From NCBI GenBank assembly GCA_019090615.1, contig JAHRVQ010000078.1, forward strand, positions 44,855-108,854: DNA of 64,000 nucleotides. The letters run 5' to 3'. Below are positions 46,293 through 56,141 of this stretch, one piece after another. The first letter of the stretch is position 1. Each line of letters begins with the position of its first letter. Both the position numbers and the translations under genes were made by a program. The notes under the pieces are model-generated. The model saw only the letters and a program-made list of their open reading frames with translations. It was not told the DNA's origin and searched no databases. This DNA comes from Pseudomonadales bacterium (GTDB taxonomy: Bacteria > Pseudomonadota > Gammaproteobacteria > Pseudomonadales > Azotimanducaceae).

Positions 46293-47689
46293 CCCAAAAT
46301 ATTTTATCCCGACTACCCGCTGTAGATAAATTATTAGCCCAGGCAAGCGAACTCATAAACCTTTTTGGCCGTCCGGATGTCACCAGTGCCGTGCGCGAAG
46401 TCCTGGCCGAAACCAGACAGGCCCTACAACAGCAGAAAGTCGCCGCTACGTCAGCTTCAGACATATTACAACAAGTAACAACCCGCCTACATTCCACTCA
46501 TAAAGCAACCATACAACCAGTCATCAATCTTAGCGGCACTGTTTTACATACTAATCTTGGCCGCGCTGAACTCCCGCAAAATGCCATTGATGCGGTGGTT
46601 AAAGTCGCGATGGGGTATAGCAACCTGGAATTTGATATCGAGCTAGGACAACGCGGCGATCGAGACGCACATCTGGAAGCGCTACTGCTAAAACTTACAG
46701 GTGCAGAAGCGGCTACCGTAGTAAATAATAATGCTGCTGCAGTATTGTTGGTATTAAACACCCTGGCAGTAGCTCGCGAAGTACCCGTTTCCAGAGGCGA
46801 ACTAGTAGAAATCGGCGGTTCCTTCAGAATCCCTGAAGTTATGTCACGCGCCAATTGCACCCTGGTTGAAATCGGTTCAACAAATCGAACCCATCTTAAA
46901 GATTATGCCAACGCCATAAACCCCAATACCGCGCTGTTGATGAAAGTCCATACCAGCAACTATAAAATCCAGGGGTTCACAAAAAGTGTTTCTGATGAGG
47001 AGTTAGCGCAGCTCGCCACTGAAAATAACATCCCCTTTGTAACAGATTTAGGTAGTGGCAGTTTAGTGGACTTAAGCCGCTGGGGCTTGCCCTATGAACC
47101 CACGGTACAATCCATGATTAAGAAAGGCGTAGACATCACAACATTTAGCGGTGATAAACTTTTGGGTGGCCCGCAATGCGGAATAATCGTGGGAACAAAA
47201 GCGCTCATTGGCAGAATCAAAAACAACCCAATGAAACGCGCATTACGGGTCGATAAGATGACGATAGCGGCACTTTACGAAGTACTAAAACTGTATCTAG
47301 ACCCTGACCAACTCCCACTTCAGTTGCCAACGTTAAGATATTTAACCAAATCTCAAACTGAAATTTGCGCCAGCGCGAATGCCATCCTGCCGCATTTTCA
47401 AAATAATCTACCGCACCATATCTGTACCATAGCAGCCTGTGCAAGCCAGATTGGTAGCGGATCTCTACCAACCGACCTGTTGCCAAGTTTTGCCATTAAA
47501 GTACAGCCCAGAGACAAATCTGACAAGGCGCTAACCCACCTCGCAGCAAAATTTCGTCAACTTCCGCTACCTGTAATCGGCCGTATCCATAATAGAGCCT
47601 TAATGTTGGATCTGCGCACACTCAACAATCAACAAATTTTGATCAATCAATTATCTTTAATCGAAAAATCACCTTTGGTCAAAGCATGA
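46289..47689 (+). CDS. selA: L-seryl-tRNA(Sec) selenium transferase SelA
   Basis: PLP enzyme that converts Ser-tRNA(Sec) to Sec-tRNA(Sec) using selenophosphate. From GTG 46289, inside the SPOR gene's stop (GTGA), the product is 466 residues, near E. coli SelA (463). It begins LSRLPAVDKLLAQ and has NLSGTVLHTNLGRAELP, GAEAATVVNNNAAAVLL, VTDLGSGSLVDLSRWGLP and TFSGDKLLGGPQCG, where the lysine binds PLP. A longer frame back to 46142 overlaps the SPOR domain and is not used. The stop overlaps selB by 4 nt. Confidence 0.97.
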   Translation: MTQNILSRLPAVDKLLAQASELINLFGRPDVTSAVREVLAETRQALQQQKVAATSASDILQQVTTRLHSTHKATIQPVINLSGTVLHTNLGRAELPQNAIDAVVKVAMGYSNLEFDIELGQRGDRDAHLEALLLKLTGAEAATVVNNNAAAVLLVLNTLAVAREVPVSRGELVEIGGSFRIPEVMSRANCTLVEIGSTNRTHLKDYANAINPNTALLMKVHTSNYKIQGFTKSVSDEELAQLATENNIPFVTDLGSGSLVDLSRWGLPYEPTVQSMIKKGVDITTFSGDKLLGGPQCGIIVGTKALIGRIKNNPMKRALRVDKMTIAALYEVLKLYLDPDQLPLQLPTLRYLTKSQTEICASANAILPHFQNNLPHHICTIAACASQIGSGSLPTDLLPSFAIKVQPRDKSDKALTHLAAKFRQLPLPVIGRIHNRALMLDLRTLNNQQILINQLSLIEKSPLVKA

Positions 47690-49551
47690 TTATTGCCACT
47701 GCCGGCCATGTAGATCATGGTAAAACTGCCCTGGTGCATCAACTAACCGGTATAAAAACTGACCGACTTGCCGAAGAAAAAACCCGCGGCCTGACAATCG
47801 ACCTGGGGTTTGCCTATATTTATCAGGGCTCACAAACTATCGGATTTATTGACGTACCCGGCCATATTAAATTCATCAACAATATGCTAGCAGGCATTAC
47901 TGCCGTCGATTACGCCATGCTTGTTATTGCCGCAGACGATGGTGTTATGCCGCAAACACGCGAACACCTTGCCATCCTTGATCTCATGGGTATCGACCAG
48001 GGTTGTATTGTGATCACCAAAACAGATCGGGTAGATGAAACCAGACTCAACCGTGTTCAACAGGACATTCAAGCCTTATTAGCGAATAAAGGGCTTGCCA
48101 AAGCACCGATATTTAGGGTTTCAAATATCGATGGCAGTGGCATTGAAGCACTAAAAAAACAACTCTGGCAAGCTGCAACCGAGCAGCTTAACAAATCTGC
48201 AAATGGACTATTCCGGCTGGCCATCGACCGGTGTTTTATCGTCAAAGGCGCAGGTATTGTAGTTACTGGCTCAGTCTTTTCAGGCAATATACGTATCAAT
48301 GACGAATTAATCTTACACCCACAGAAAAAAGTAGTCAGGGTGCGGGCTATTCATCGCCAAAATCAACCGGCAGACACCGGCTCAGCAGGTGATAGATGTG
48401 CAATCAACCTTACCGGTGACATCAGCCGAGACCAGATCAGCCGCGGAAATTGGCTATCGGCAAATGGTCTGCTGCCATATTCAAATAGACTAGATGTAAA
48501 TTTCAAATTATTGTCCACCGAAACCAGTCGACTCAAACACTGGACACCTGTACATATACATAGTGCAGCCCAACATGCCACCGGCAGAATCGCAATATTA
48601 GAGTCTAACAACCTGCTACCTGGTGAAACCCAACTGGTACAGCTGGTTTTATCGACAGCCATGAATACTTGCTATGGCGACCATGTCATTATCAGGGACC
48701 AGTCGGCCAATCGCACCTTAGGCGGCGGCAGAGTCATCGACCCAGATGCACCCAGACATGGCAGGACAAAACCTGCCAGGGTCAAATTACTTAAAACAAT
48801 GCTGAATCCGGTCGAGGAAGAACGGTTTACGAATATGTTATCCGTCTATCCAGACGGATTTAATCAATTAGAATTAAAAGCAAAATTCAACCTGGTATCA
48901 TTAAACGTCAAACAATACGGCATCAGCGATTCAGCCGGCCAACTGCTTGGCCATCGCGCTGTTAAAACAGCAAAAACAACACTGCTTAATCATCTTGATG
49001 GCTGGCACAAAACCAACACAGAGGGTATTAGTGCACCGCAGCTGATTGTAAATTGTGAATTACCCGTGACCCTGGCAAATTGTGCCATTAACCAGCTACT
49101 TAATGAAAAAAACATTATTCGCACGGGCAACAATTTTAGTTTGCCAGGAACAAAAACAACGCTTACCGAGGCGGAATTAACCCTGTGGCAGAAGGTCGAA
49201 CCAATTCTGCAACAAGATATATTACGTCCTCCTGTAATTCATGATCTGGCGAAGTCCATTAGCCTTGCACCTGCACTCACCGACAAGCTCCTAAGCCAGA
49301 TGATTAAATACGGTCTGGTGACCAGACCAACAAAAAATCGATTTTTCCTGCCGGAGGCAATAACAACACTAAAAAAAATTGCTATTGAATTGGCGGATAA
49401 AAACAAGAATGGCCATTTTACGGTGATCGAATTCAGAGACCACTCGGGCATTGGCAGAAATTTAAGCATTCAGATTCTAGAATTTTTTGATCAGACAGGT
49501 TTTACCCGCAGATTGGCAGACCATCGAATTATTCAGGACCCAACTCGCTGA
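47686..49551 (+). CDS. selB: Selenocysteine-specific elongation factor SelB
   Basis: GTPase that delivers Sec-tRNA(Sec) to the ribosome at in-frame UGA codons through a SECIS hairpin. The 621-residue product has G1 GHVDHGKT, G2 region KTRGLTIDLGF, G3 DVPGH and G4 TKTD. Three beta-barrel domains and C-terminal winged helices (about 380-621) bind SECIS RNA. Length matches E. coli (614). Its ATG overlaps selA's stop (ATGA). No tRNA(Sec) gene follows in the 45-bp spacer before nudC. The organism must encode selenoproteins elsewhere, such as formate dehydrogenase. Confidence 0.97.
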   Translation: MIIATAGHVDHGKTALVHQLTGIKTDRLAEEKTRGLTIDLGFAYIYQGSQTIGFIDVPGHIKFINNMLAGITAVDYAMLVIAADDGVMPQTREHLAILDLMGIDQGCIVITKTDRVDETRLNRVQQDIQALLANKGLAKAPIFRVSNIDGSGIEALKKQLWQAATEQLNKSANGLFRLAIDRCFIVKGAGIVVTGSVFSGNIRINDELILHPQKKVVRVRAIHRQNQPADTGSAGDRCAINLTGDISRDQISRGNWLSANGLLPYSNRLDVNFKLLSTETSRLKHWTPVHIHSAAQHATGRIAILESNNLLPGETQLVQLVLSTAMNTCYGDHVIIRDQSANRTLGGGRVIDPDAPRHGRTKPARVKLLKTMLNPVEEERFTNMLSVYPDGFNQLELKAKFNLVSLNVKQYGISDSAGQLLGHRAVKTAKTTLLNHLDGWHKTNTEGISAPQLIVNCELPVTLANCAINQLLNEKNIIRTGNNFSLPGTKTTLTEAELTLWQKVEPILQQDILRPPVIHDLAKSISLAPALTDKLLSQMIKYGLVTRPTKNRFFLPEAITTLKKIAIELADKNKNGHFTVIEFRDHSGIGRNLSIQILEFFDQTGFTRRLADHRIIQDPTR

Positions 49552-49596
49552 ACGCTTAATTTGAGAACAGACAAGCTGCTAATATAATCCAGCCAA

Positions 49597-50427
49597 CTAA
49601 ACATCAATACCCATGCGTTCTAGATAAGTATCAATAATCCAGCGAGAAATTGCGACCTTACCAGGGATATCCGGCAGGTCTGCTACATCAAACCATTGAG
49701 CATCGGCGATCTCCTCCTCCTGCAGGACTATATCACCAGACTCGTATTCCGCCAGGAAACCTAACATTAAGGAATTGGGAAAAGGCCAGGGTTGACTGCC
49801 CAAATATTCAAGCTTGGCTACATTAACGCCAACTTCTTCTTTTACTTCACGACAAAGTGTTTCTTCAATTGACTCTCCTGGCTCAACAAATCCTGCCAAA
49901 GTGCTATACATGCCCTTTGGAAACATATGATTCCGAGCAAGTAAGATACGGTTTTTGTCATGTACCAGAGTAATAATAGAAGGTGACAATCGCGGATAAC
50001 TGTGGATTTTACATTCAGGACAAACCATTGCCCGGTCGACCTTGTGCGACACCGCCTTGATACCACAGCGACCACAAAATTGATGAGTCCGATACCAATC
50101 CAGTATCTGAGTTGCCCTGCCGGCAATACTAAACATTAAATTGTCGGTTTTGCCGGCCAACATTCTAAGATTACCTTTTTTCTCATTCACAAGGTCTGTC
50201 TCAACGGCAAAACAGTCAACGCCCGCCAGTCGGCCCATAAAATGTTGCTGCGTTTTTTGCTTATCAAAGTCATCTGCTAACGTTGATAACGGCTGCCACT
50301 GACCCTGCGGGTCAAACCTGAGTAGAATTTCGTTGCCCTGAAAAACAAAGTACAACGAAGTATCAGAGGGCGCTGATTGCACCACTTCTGAAATGAATTG
50401 GGTTTGTGCTTCTGGCCAGACGAACAT
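49597..50427 (-). CDS. nudC: NAD(+) diphosphatase / decapping hydrolase NudC
   Basis: Nudix enzyme that cleaves NADH and removes NAD caps from RNA. From ATG 50427 the product is 276 residues. It has an N-terminal domain, a zinc ribbon (FCGRCG then CPECKI) and the Nudix box GFVEPGESIEETLCREVKEEVGV. The SQPWPFPNSLMLGF block marks the NudC subgroup (SQPWPFPxS motif). A longer TTG start at 50457 is possible but less likely. It converges with selB. Confidence 0.94.
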   Translation of the reverse strand: MFVWPEAQTQFISEVVQSAPSDTSLYFVFQGNEILLRFDPQGQWQPLSTLADDFDKQKTQQHFMGRLAGVDCFAVETDLVNEKKGNLRMLAGKTDNLMFSIAGRATQILDWYRTHQFCGRCGIKAVSHKVDRAMVCPECKIHSYPRLSPSIITLVHDKNRILLARNHMFPKGMYSTLAGFVEPGESIEETLCREVKEEVGVNVAKLEYLGSQPWPFPNSLMLGFLAEYESGDIVLQEEEIADAQWFDVADLPDIPGKVAISRWIIDTYLERMGIDV

Positions 50428-50554
50428 AATTTGCTTCTTCTCCAAGGTTAGGGGCAACGGTAGCAGGCCGTATAGTCTAATAATATCCTCATGAAAAAGA
50501 CACTATTTCATCTCCCAACAGGTAGCAAGCGCATCCATAGCGCCTAATAAAGAC

Positions 50555-51265
50555 CTAATCAGGCCGCCGCCAGACCGCCCCCGCTGAAGCTTTATCTAGC
50601 TGATCAAGCTTCAGCTCATGTCTTTGTAGCTCATCCATATCTGCTTTGACAACTTTTAGTGCAGGGCGATTAGCGTTAATACGCTTTATATCTGTCGCCC
50701 CTGATTCATCTGTATCTGTCAATTCAGTATCAAAGCTCAAGGTGACCTGACCACCCGTCAGCAACAGATAAACATCGGCTAAAATTTCTGCATCTAACAG
50801 TGCGCCATGCAACTCTCGCTGAGAATTATCGACCATATAACGCTTACAGAGTGCATCCAGATTATTTTTTTGACCTGGATGTTTCTGCCTTGCAAGTTCA
50901 AGGCTATCCAGGACACCACAATAATCCGTCAGTTTGCCCAATGACGCAGACATAAGACGCATCTCTGCATTAATAAAACCAATATCGAATGCCGCATTAT
51001 GAATAATAAGTTCAGCACCATCTACATAGTCAAAAAACGCCTGCCAGACTCCCTTAAACACAGGTTTATCCTGCAGGAACTCAGGTGTAATGCCATGAAC
51101 TGCCAGGGCCCCCTCATCAATCGCACGTTGTGGTTTAATATACTGATGATAATGATTACCGGTCAATTTTCGATCTATCATCTCAACACAACCAATCTCA
51201 ATAATCCTATGGCCAAGACCAACCTCAAGGCCTGTTGTTTCCGTATCTAATACTATCTGTCGCAT
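50555..51265 (-). CDS. dnaQ: DNA polymerase III epsilon subunit (proofreading exonuclease)
   Basis: 3'-5' exonuclease of the replicative polymerase. The 236-residue product starts MRQIVLDTETTGLEVGLGHR, with the catalytic DTET, then IIHNAAFDIGFINAEM (ExoII) and HGALLDAEILADVYLLLTGGQ (ExoIII with H and D). Length matches E. coli (243). In E. coli and Pseudomonas it lies beside rnhA and a methyltransferase gene; here the methyltransferase is kept but rnhA is missing from the 196-bp spacer. A perfect palindrome lies 42 bp upstream of the start. Confidence 0.96.
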   Translation of the reverse strand: MRQIVLDTETTGLEVGLGHRIIEIGCVEMIDRKLTGNHYHQYIKPQRAIDEGALAVHGITPEFLQDKPVFKGVWQAFFDYVDGAELIIHNAAFDIGFINAEMRLMSASLGKLTDYCGVLDSLELARQKHPGQKNNLDALCKRYMVDNSQRELHGALLDAEILADVYLLLTGGQVTLSFDTELTDTDESGATDIKRINANRPALKVVKADMDELQRHELKLDQLDKASAGAVWRRPD

Positions 51266-51306
51266 TATTCTCCAAATATAAATTTTTCTGGTTCGTCTCG
51301 GTATTA

Positions 51307-51322
51307 CATTTTATATAAAATG
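51307..51322. promoter_or_regulatory. Perfect 16-bp palindrome upstream of dnaQ
   Basis: CATTTTATATAAAATG is fully self-complementary and 42 bp before the dnaQ start. A second inverted repeat, GAATCAGA at 51338 with TCTGATTC at 51367, follows. These could be an operator and a hairpin in the spacer; no binding protein can be named. Confidence 0.4.
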
Positions 51323-51461
51323 GCACACAACAAAATGTGAATCAGACAGGCATCTATCGCCAATCTATCTGATTCAGCCCTGATTATCCCAGGATACATA
51401 AACAACTTTTTCACTAAAACCATAAACTATTTATTATCATCTACCAATAAATACCACCAGC

Positions 51462-52235
51462 CTATTTGTTGCCTGGCCTGTCTGGCGTAGATATCTGCCG
51501 ACCGGAAACCGGTCGTACTGGACGAACAACACTCAATTCGTGAAAGCCTGACCGTTCTTTCCAGGCCGGTTTAATGGGAGTCATTGTACCTACCTGTTTT
51601 CGCGCCACAATCACATAGACAGCCCCAAAAGGCCAATTGGCATCACGACTTAGACCTTGCGGATAACCCGCTGATAGGTTTACACCCGCACTATTCAAAG
51701 GTAACCCATAAATACAATATTGGGCTCGATCAATCTTAAAGTTCAACAAATTCAGCCAATCCATAAGACGACCTGGACGAATAAAATTCCCATTCCATGG
51801 GCTTTTATTCCGTCTTCCACCTACAGCCTTAACGGCTCCCCAAAGACTAAACGGATTAAAACCAACTATTACCACATGCCCCATGGGCAGTGATATACGC
51901 GCAATTTCTCTTAATAATTGTTGTGGCGCAGGACTAAAATCTAGTAAATGGTGCAATAAAAGCACATCGATACTATCATTTTCAAAAGGCAGGTTTTCAG
52001 CATCACTAATAAAACCCTGTGGATCTGTAGTATTTACCGCCAGTTCCGGCTGGCGCATAACAAATTTATGATGAATCGGGCTGGAATCGAAAAGTGATCT
52101 GGGTTGGACACTCAGTTGACATAAATGATAACCAAAATACCCTGGCAACAACTGATCCATGATCGCTTGTTGGGCATTAAAAACTTGAGTCCCTAAATTC
52201 GACTCAAACCATTGGGCCATTTTTTTCATAACCAT
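51462..52235 (-). CDS. Class I SAM-dependent methyltransferase (YafS-like)
   Basis: Methyltransferase of unknown target found beside rnhA-dnaQ in many gammaproteobacteria. The 257-residue product has an unusual N-terminus (AQWFESNLGTQVFNAQQ), a weak motif I region, then FISDAENLPFENDSIDVLLLHHLLDF and GHVVIVGFNPFSLWG, which are typical of this group. AAAGGA precedes ATG 52235 and supports the start. It is divergent from mltD by 176 nt. Family is firm, substrate is not known. Confidence 0.88.
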   Translation of the reverse strand: MVMKKMAQWFESNLGTQVFNAQQAIMDQLLPGYFGYHLCQLSVQPRSLFDSSPIHHKFVMRQPELAVNTTDPQGFISDAENLPFENDSIDVLLLHHLLDFSPAPQQLLREIARISLPMGHVVIVGFNPFSLWGAVKAVGGRRNKSPWNGNFIRPGRLMDWLNLLNFKIDRAQYCIYGLPLNSAGVNLSAGYPQGLSRDANWPFGAVYVIVARKQVGTMTPIKPAWKERSGFHELSVVRPVRPVSGRQISTPDRPGNK

Positions 52236-52411
52236 TGAATTCCTTTGGTGGAATAAGAATTCATTAATAACTATCGACCAACAGTTGTTATAATCTGAAA
52301 ATCATACGCTTATTATTCACTCAATGTCGCATTTTCACGATATATCACCGTGCCACTTAATGTCGCCTTTCGATTATTGTCCCTTAGACATACAATTTAT
52401 AAGATAATTAG

Positions 52412-54097
52412 ATGAGTTTTACTCCGCAATCCAGTGTTATTTTTGTTTGTTTGGCGATTAGCCTCTCGAGCTGCCAACCTCTAACTAAAACTTCGGCAGA
52501 CCAATCGCTAATTACCAAACCACAAATCAACCCTGATCAATCAGCCGATAACCTCATAAAGTTAGTCAGCGAAGAAATTGTCATTGCCGCATCATTACCC
52601 ATTAATAGCGACGGCCAGGATGATATTGTTGAAAGAGAAGATGATCCCAGCCCACTCGCACCCGAAATTACACAACAGACACAAGACCTGTGGCAGCGAA
52701 TGCGACAGGGATTTTCACTTGACCATCATCTAGATGATACAAGGGTTAAGTCCGAACTGAATTGGTATATTCGACATCCTGACTATCTCGACAGGGTCGC
52801 CACTCGAGCAACTCGTTATCTCTATCATATAGTCGAACAGGTAGAAAAACGCCAATTGCCACTTGAGTTAGCACTCTTGCCTATCGTTGAAAGTGCCTTC
52901 GACCCCTTCGCGTACTCTAACAGCCGAGCCTCCGGTTTATGGCAATTTATACCTTCGACAGGAAAACTATACGGTCTGAAAATTGACTACTGGTACGACG
53001 GCAGGAGGGACGTTACCGCTTCAACAAACGCCGCACTGAATTATTTGGCAGCCTCTCATCGGTCACTCAACGACGATTGGTTACTCGCCCTGGCGGCCTA
53101 TAATACCGGCGAAGGCAATGTCAGATACTCTATGAGAAAAAACAGAAAGGCAGGTAAACCTGTCGATTTTTTCTCCCTGAAGTTATTCCGTGAGACCCGT
53201 GCTTATGTCCCAAGATTACTCGCAATCAGCGAAATAATCGCACATCCGGAAAAATACAACATTACTTTGAAAGCAATTTCTAATAAGGCTTATTTCGAGG
53301 TCGTCGACATAACAACCCAACTGGACCTTACCAAAGCTGCCGAACTGGCAGAGATATCCGTCGAGGAGCTCTACCTACTCAATCCTGCATTTAACAAATG
53401 GACCACACATCCCGATGGGCCACATCAGTTACTCATTCCAATTGGCCGCGTCGAACGCTTTCGACACAATATGGCGCAATTACCTGTTGACCAACGGCTT
53501 GGCTGGCAACAACATAAAATTCGCAACGGTGAAAGCCTTGGAGTTATCGCTGAGCGTTATCATACGACCATCGATACATTACGCAGCGCAAATGATATCA
53601 AAGGTAATCTCATTGTTGCAGGTAAGTATTTACTTATTCCAATGGCAATCGGCCAGGCGGATCAATACCAGCTCAGCGACTCTCAAAGACTCCTTTCAAG
53701 ACAGGCCATTCTAGAAAAGAAAATAGGCACTAGCCCCCTTCAACATACGGTCAAAGCTGGTGACAATTTTTGGGATTTGTCTCGCCAATATAAGGTTTCT
53801 ATGCGAAATCTTGCAAAATGGAACGGTATGGCGACAACAGATTTATTGATGCCAGGACAGCAACTGAAAATATTCAACAAACAAGCCAAATTAGCCATTG
53901 CCAGCCCAATGACTAGCCAGGTAATTCGCAAGGTAAACTATAAAGTTCGCCGCGGCGAATCTCTGGCAAGAATAGCCAATAAATTCAACCTGCCTGTTCG
54001 CAAAATACAGCAATGGAACACTAAAATTAGCCGCCAAAAGTACCTACAACCAGGCGACAAAATCACCCTTTATATCGACATCACAAAAACAGAGTAA
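52412..54097 (+). CDS. mltD: Membrane-bound lytic transglycosylase MltD with three LysM repeats
   Basis: Cleaves peptidoglycan glycan strands to 1,6-anhydro products, in the periplasm. The 561-residue product is a predicted lipoprotein (LAISLSSC). It has an SLT (GH23) domain at about 130-270, with the catalytic glutamate in LLPIVESAFDPFA and SGLWQFIPSTG and AAYNTGEGNV downstream. Three LysM repeats at about 368-412, 448-491 and 512-555 bind glycan. E. coli MltD has two LysM repeats and 452 residues, so this one is longer, as in Pseudomonas-type homologs. gloB, often next to it, is absent. It converges with ppiD at 14 bp. Confidence 0.95.
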   Translation: MSFTPQSSVIFVCLAISLSSCQPLTKTSADQSLITKPQINPDQSADNLIKLVSEEIVIAASLPINSDGQDDIVEREDDPSPLAPEITQQTQDLWQRMRQGFSLDHHLDDTRVKSELNWYIRHPDYLDRVATRATRYLYHIVEQVEKRQLPLELALLPIVESAFDPFAYSNSRASGLWQFIPSTGKLYGLKIDYWYDGRRDVTASTNAALNYLAASHRSLNDDWLLALAAYNTGEGNVRYSMRKNRKAGKPVDFFSLKLFRETRAYVPRLLAISEIIAHPEKYNITLKAISNKAYFEVVDITTQLDLTKAAELAEISVEELYLLNPAFNKWTTHPDGPHQLLIPIGRVERFRHNMAQLPVDQRLGWQQHKIRNGESLGVIAERYHTTIDTLRSANDIKGNLIVAGKYLLIPMAIGQADQYQLSDSQRLLSRQAILEKKIGTSPLQHTVKAGDNFWDLSRQYKVSMRNLAKWNGMATTDLLMPGQQLKIFNKQAKLAIASPMTSQVIRKVNYKVRRGESLARIANKFNLPVRKIQQWNTKISRQKYLQPGDKITLYIDITKTE

Positions 54098-54111
54098 ACC
54101 CCTTAGTGCCC

Positions 54112-55980
54112 TTACTCCACAGAACCCGATAATGTCAGGTTACCAATAAATTCCCGATAATCAATTACGCCCTGCTGAGCAGCTAATACTTTGCCCAGGT
54201 TTTGGTTGTCGTCATCCACAACCTCATCCCGAGGCTTATTTTTAACATTAGTAACACTCAGAACAACCGCGTCACCATTACCAAGTAAAGAAAAACCGAC
54301 GGACTTTTCACCCTCTGCAGGTCGAGCTAGCGCAAAAGCCTGCTGATTTATTTCTCGGTCCATAGATGCCTGATTTCTTGCTGCAGCGCCTACCACAGTC
54401 CATTTTAAACCATATTTATCAGCCACATAACGAGTCAACGAGCCACCCTTCAACAGACTAACGATTTCCTCTGCCTCGGCACGCAACTGTATACTCCCTT
54501 TATCCCCGCGAATAATATCCTGTATCTCATCTGTCACCTGCTCGAAATCTTTCAATCGCTCAATCTCGTGCGCTTTAACATGTACGACTACATGATGATT
54601 AGGTGTGATTTCTAGTAAAAGACTATTATTTCCATCTAACAACACATCCCCACTATATGCAGCTTCAAGCACTGCGGGGTTGGCGGCTATACCAACGGCC
54701 TCAGAGCGCTTAGATAATCCAGTAAATTTTACCTCGAGTGATAACTCATCAGCAAACCCTTCGAGGTCAGGCGATTCATACGCTAACTCACTTAATCGCG
54801 CGGATAAATCAACAAAAATTTCTTCGGCCGCAGCTACCCTGTACTCATGTTCCACCTTATCGCGAAACGCTTCCAACGTTGGCGTGGTAGCTTGCTCAAA
54901 CCCTGTTAATTTCAAAATATGATATCCAAATTCTGTTTTCACAGGCCCCGAGAAATCACCCAGGCTTAGCAGTTTTGCAGCTGCCTCAAATTCTGGTACA
55001 AAGGTACCCGCATCATTAAACCCCAAATCTCCACCTAATTCCGCAGAACCCGGGTCATCAGAAAACTGCTTTGCTAAAACTGCAAAGTCGCCACCAGACT
55101 GTATTGACTGGTAAACCTCATCAGCCTTCAATTTGGCATCTTGCTCAGACATCTCATCATTGGTTTCAATAAGAATATGTGCAATCCGACGCTGCTCAGG
55201 CTTTTCATAGCTAGCCCTGGTATCCTCAAAAAACAATATAAGCTCTTCTTCGACAACATCTATATCTGCTAACAAGTCATCCCGCTTTAGTTCAACATAA
55301 GCAAGATCAAGTGCTTCTTCCGTCATAAAGTCCAATTTATTTTCATCATAATAAGTTGCTATCTCAGCATTGGTGATTTCTATTTTTTGACTTTGATCAT
55401 CCAGAATCAATCTCATAAACGCTATATCACGCGTCTGTTGGGCCAACCCACTAGTACGTATGACTTCATTTTTAGTAACGAATGCAGTAGAACGTATACC
55501 GTTAGATATTTGCGAGAACATCTTGTCACGGCGCATTTCTTCCCTATAACCCAGCGCTGTATATCCGGCACCACCGATGATCATTTGAAATTGTTCTCGA
55601 TCATACCTGCCATCAACCTGAAACACATCGGTGGCTACTATTTCCGCGTCCAGACTTGCATTACTAAATTGCATACCGAATTCTTCAGCTGCCTGAGTTA
55701 ATAACCTCCGATTTATTAAATTTTCTAGTACCTCGCGACGAAGCAAGTCTTCATCTATCGCTTGATCCTGGGTCTGTAGAACTCTTCGCCTTCTGCTAAT
55801 ACCTGTTTGCATCTCTTGTTCAGTGATATCTGAGCCATTTACCGTAGCAACTTTTGCAACGGGCGCGAGAAATGTGGTGATTGATCCCATGCCAAATGCT
55901 GCAAAAACGACAATAATTAATCCAACAATTATCTTTGCCACAATCCCTTCAGAATTATCCCGCATATCTTGAATAGACAT
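54112..55980 (-). CDS. ppiD: Periplasmic folding chaperone PpiD (SurA-N / parvulin)
   Basis: Inner-membrane-anchored chaperone near the SecYEG exit. The 622-residue product has an N-terminal transmembrane anchor (IVAKIIVGLIIVVFAAFGMGS), a SurA-N-like domain, one parvulin domain at about 265-360 (RRIAHILIETND through GYHILKLTGFEQ) and a C-terminal SurA-like part. Length matches E. coli (623). It lies downstream of hupB beyond a strong terminator, as in the lon-hupB-ppiD order common to gammaproteobacteria. Confidence 0.95.
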   Translation of the reverse strand: MSIQDMRDNSEGIVAKIIVGLIIVVFAAFGMGSITTFLAPVAKVATVNGSDITEQEMQTGISRRRRVLQTQDQAIDEDLLRREVLENLINRRLLTQAAEEFGMQFSNASLDAEIVATDVFQVDGRYDREQFQMIIGGAGYTALGYREEMRRDKMFSQISNGIRSTAFVTKNEVIRTSGLAQQTRDIAFMRLILDDQSQKIEITNAEIATYYDENKLDFMTEEALDLAYVELKRDDLLADIDVVEEELILFFEDTRASYEKPEQRRIAHILIETNDEMSEQDAKLKADEVYQSIQSGGDFAVLAKQFSDDPGSAELGGDLGFNDAGTFVPEFEAAAKLLSLGDFSGPVKTEFGYHILKLTGFEQATTPTLEAFRDKVEHEYRVAAAEEIFVDLSARLSELAYESPDLEGFADELSLEVKFTGLSKRSEAVGIAANPAVLEAAYSGDVLLDGNNSLLLEITPNHHVVVHVKAHEIERLKDFEQVTDEIQDIIRGDKGSIQLRAEAEEIVSLLKGGSLTRYVADKYGLKWTVVGAAARNQASMDREINQQAFALARPAEGEKSVGFSLLGNGDAVVLSVTNVKNKPRDEVVDDDNQNLGKVLAAQQGVIDYREFIGNLTLSGSVE

Positions 55981-56014
55981 TCATAACCTCGCATCTGGTA
56001 GATGAAAAATACTA

Positions 56015-56057
56015 CAAACAAAAAATGGCGCATCCAGGATGCGCCATTTTTTGTTTG
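56015..56057 (-). terminator. Strong bidirectional terminator after hupB
   Basis: A near-perfect 21-bp inverted repeat (56015-56035 with 56037-56057) has a GC-rich core (TGGCGCATCC) flanked by A6 and T6. It reads as a Rho-independent terminator on either strand. It lies between hupB's stop and ppiD's start and would separate their transcription. Confidence 0.9.
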
Positions 56058-56141
56058 AATTTGACATATTGTACCGTTATTGGTCTTGCTGTGAAATGCC
56101 CGGGGACCGATCTTTATTCAGTACAACATGGTGAAATAGCT

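Noticed and set aside
49552..49596. tRNA(Sec) gene (selC) after selB
   Set aside because: The spacer is about 45 bp, too short, and has no tRNA features.
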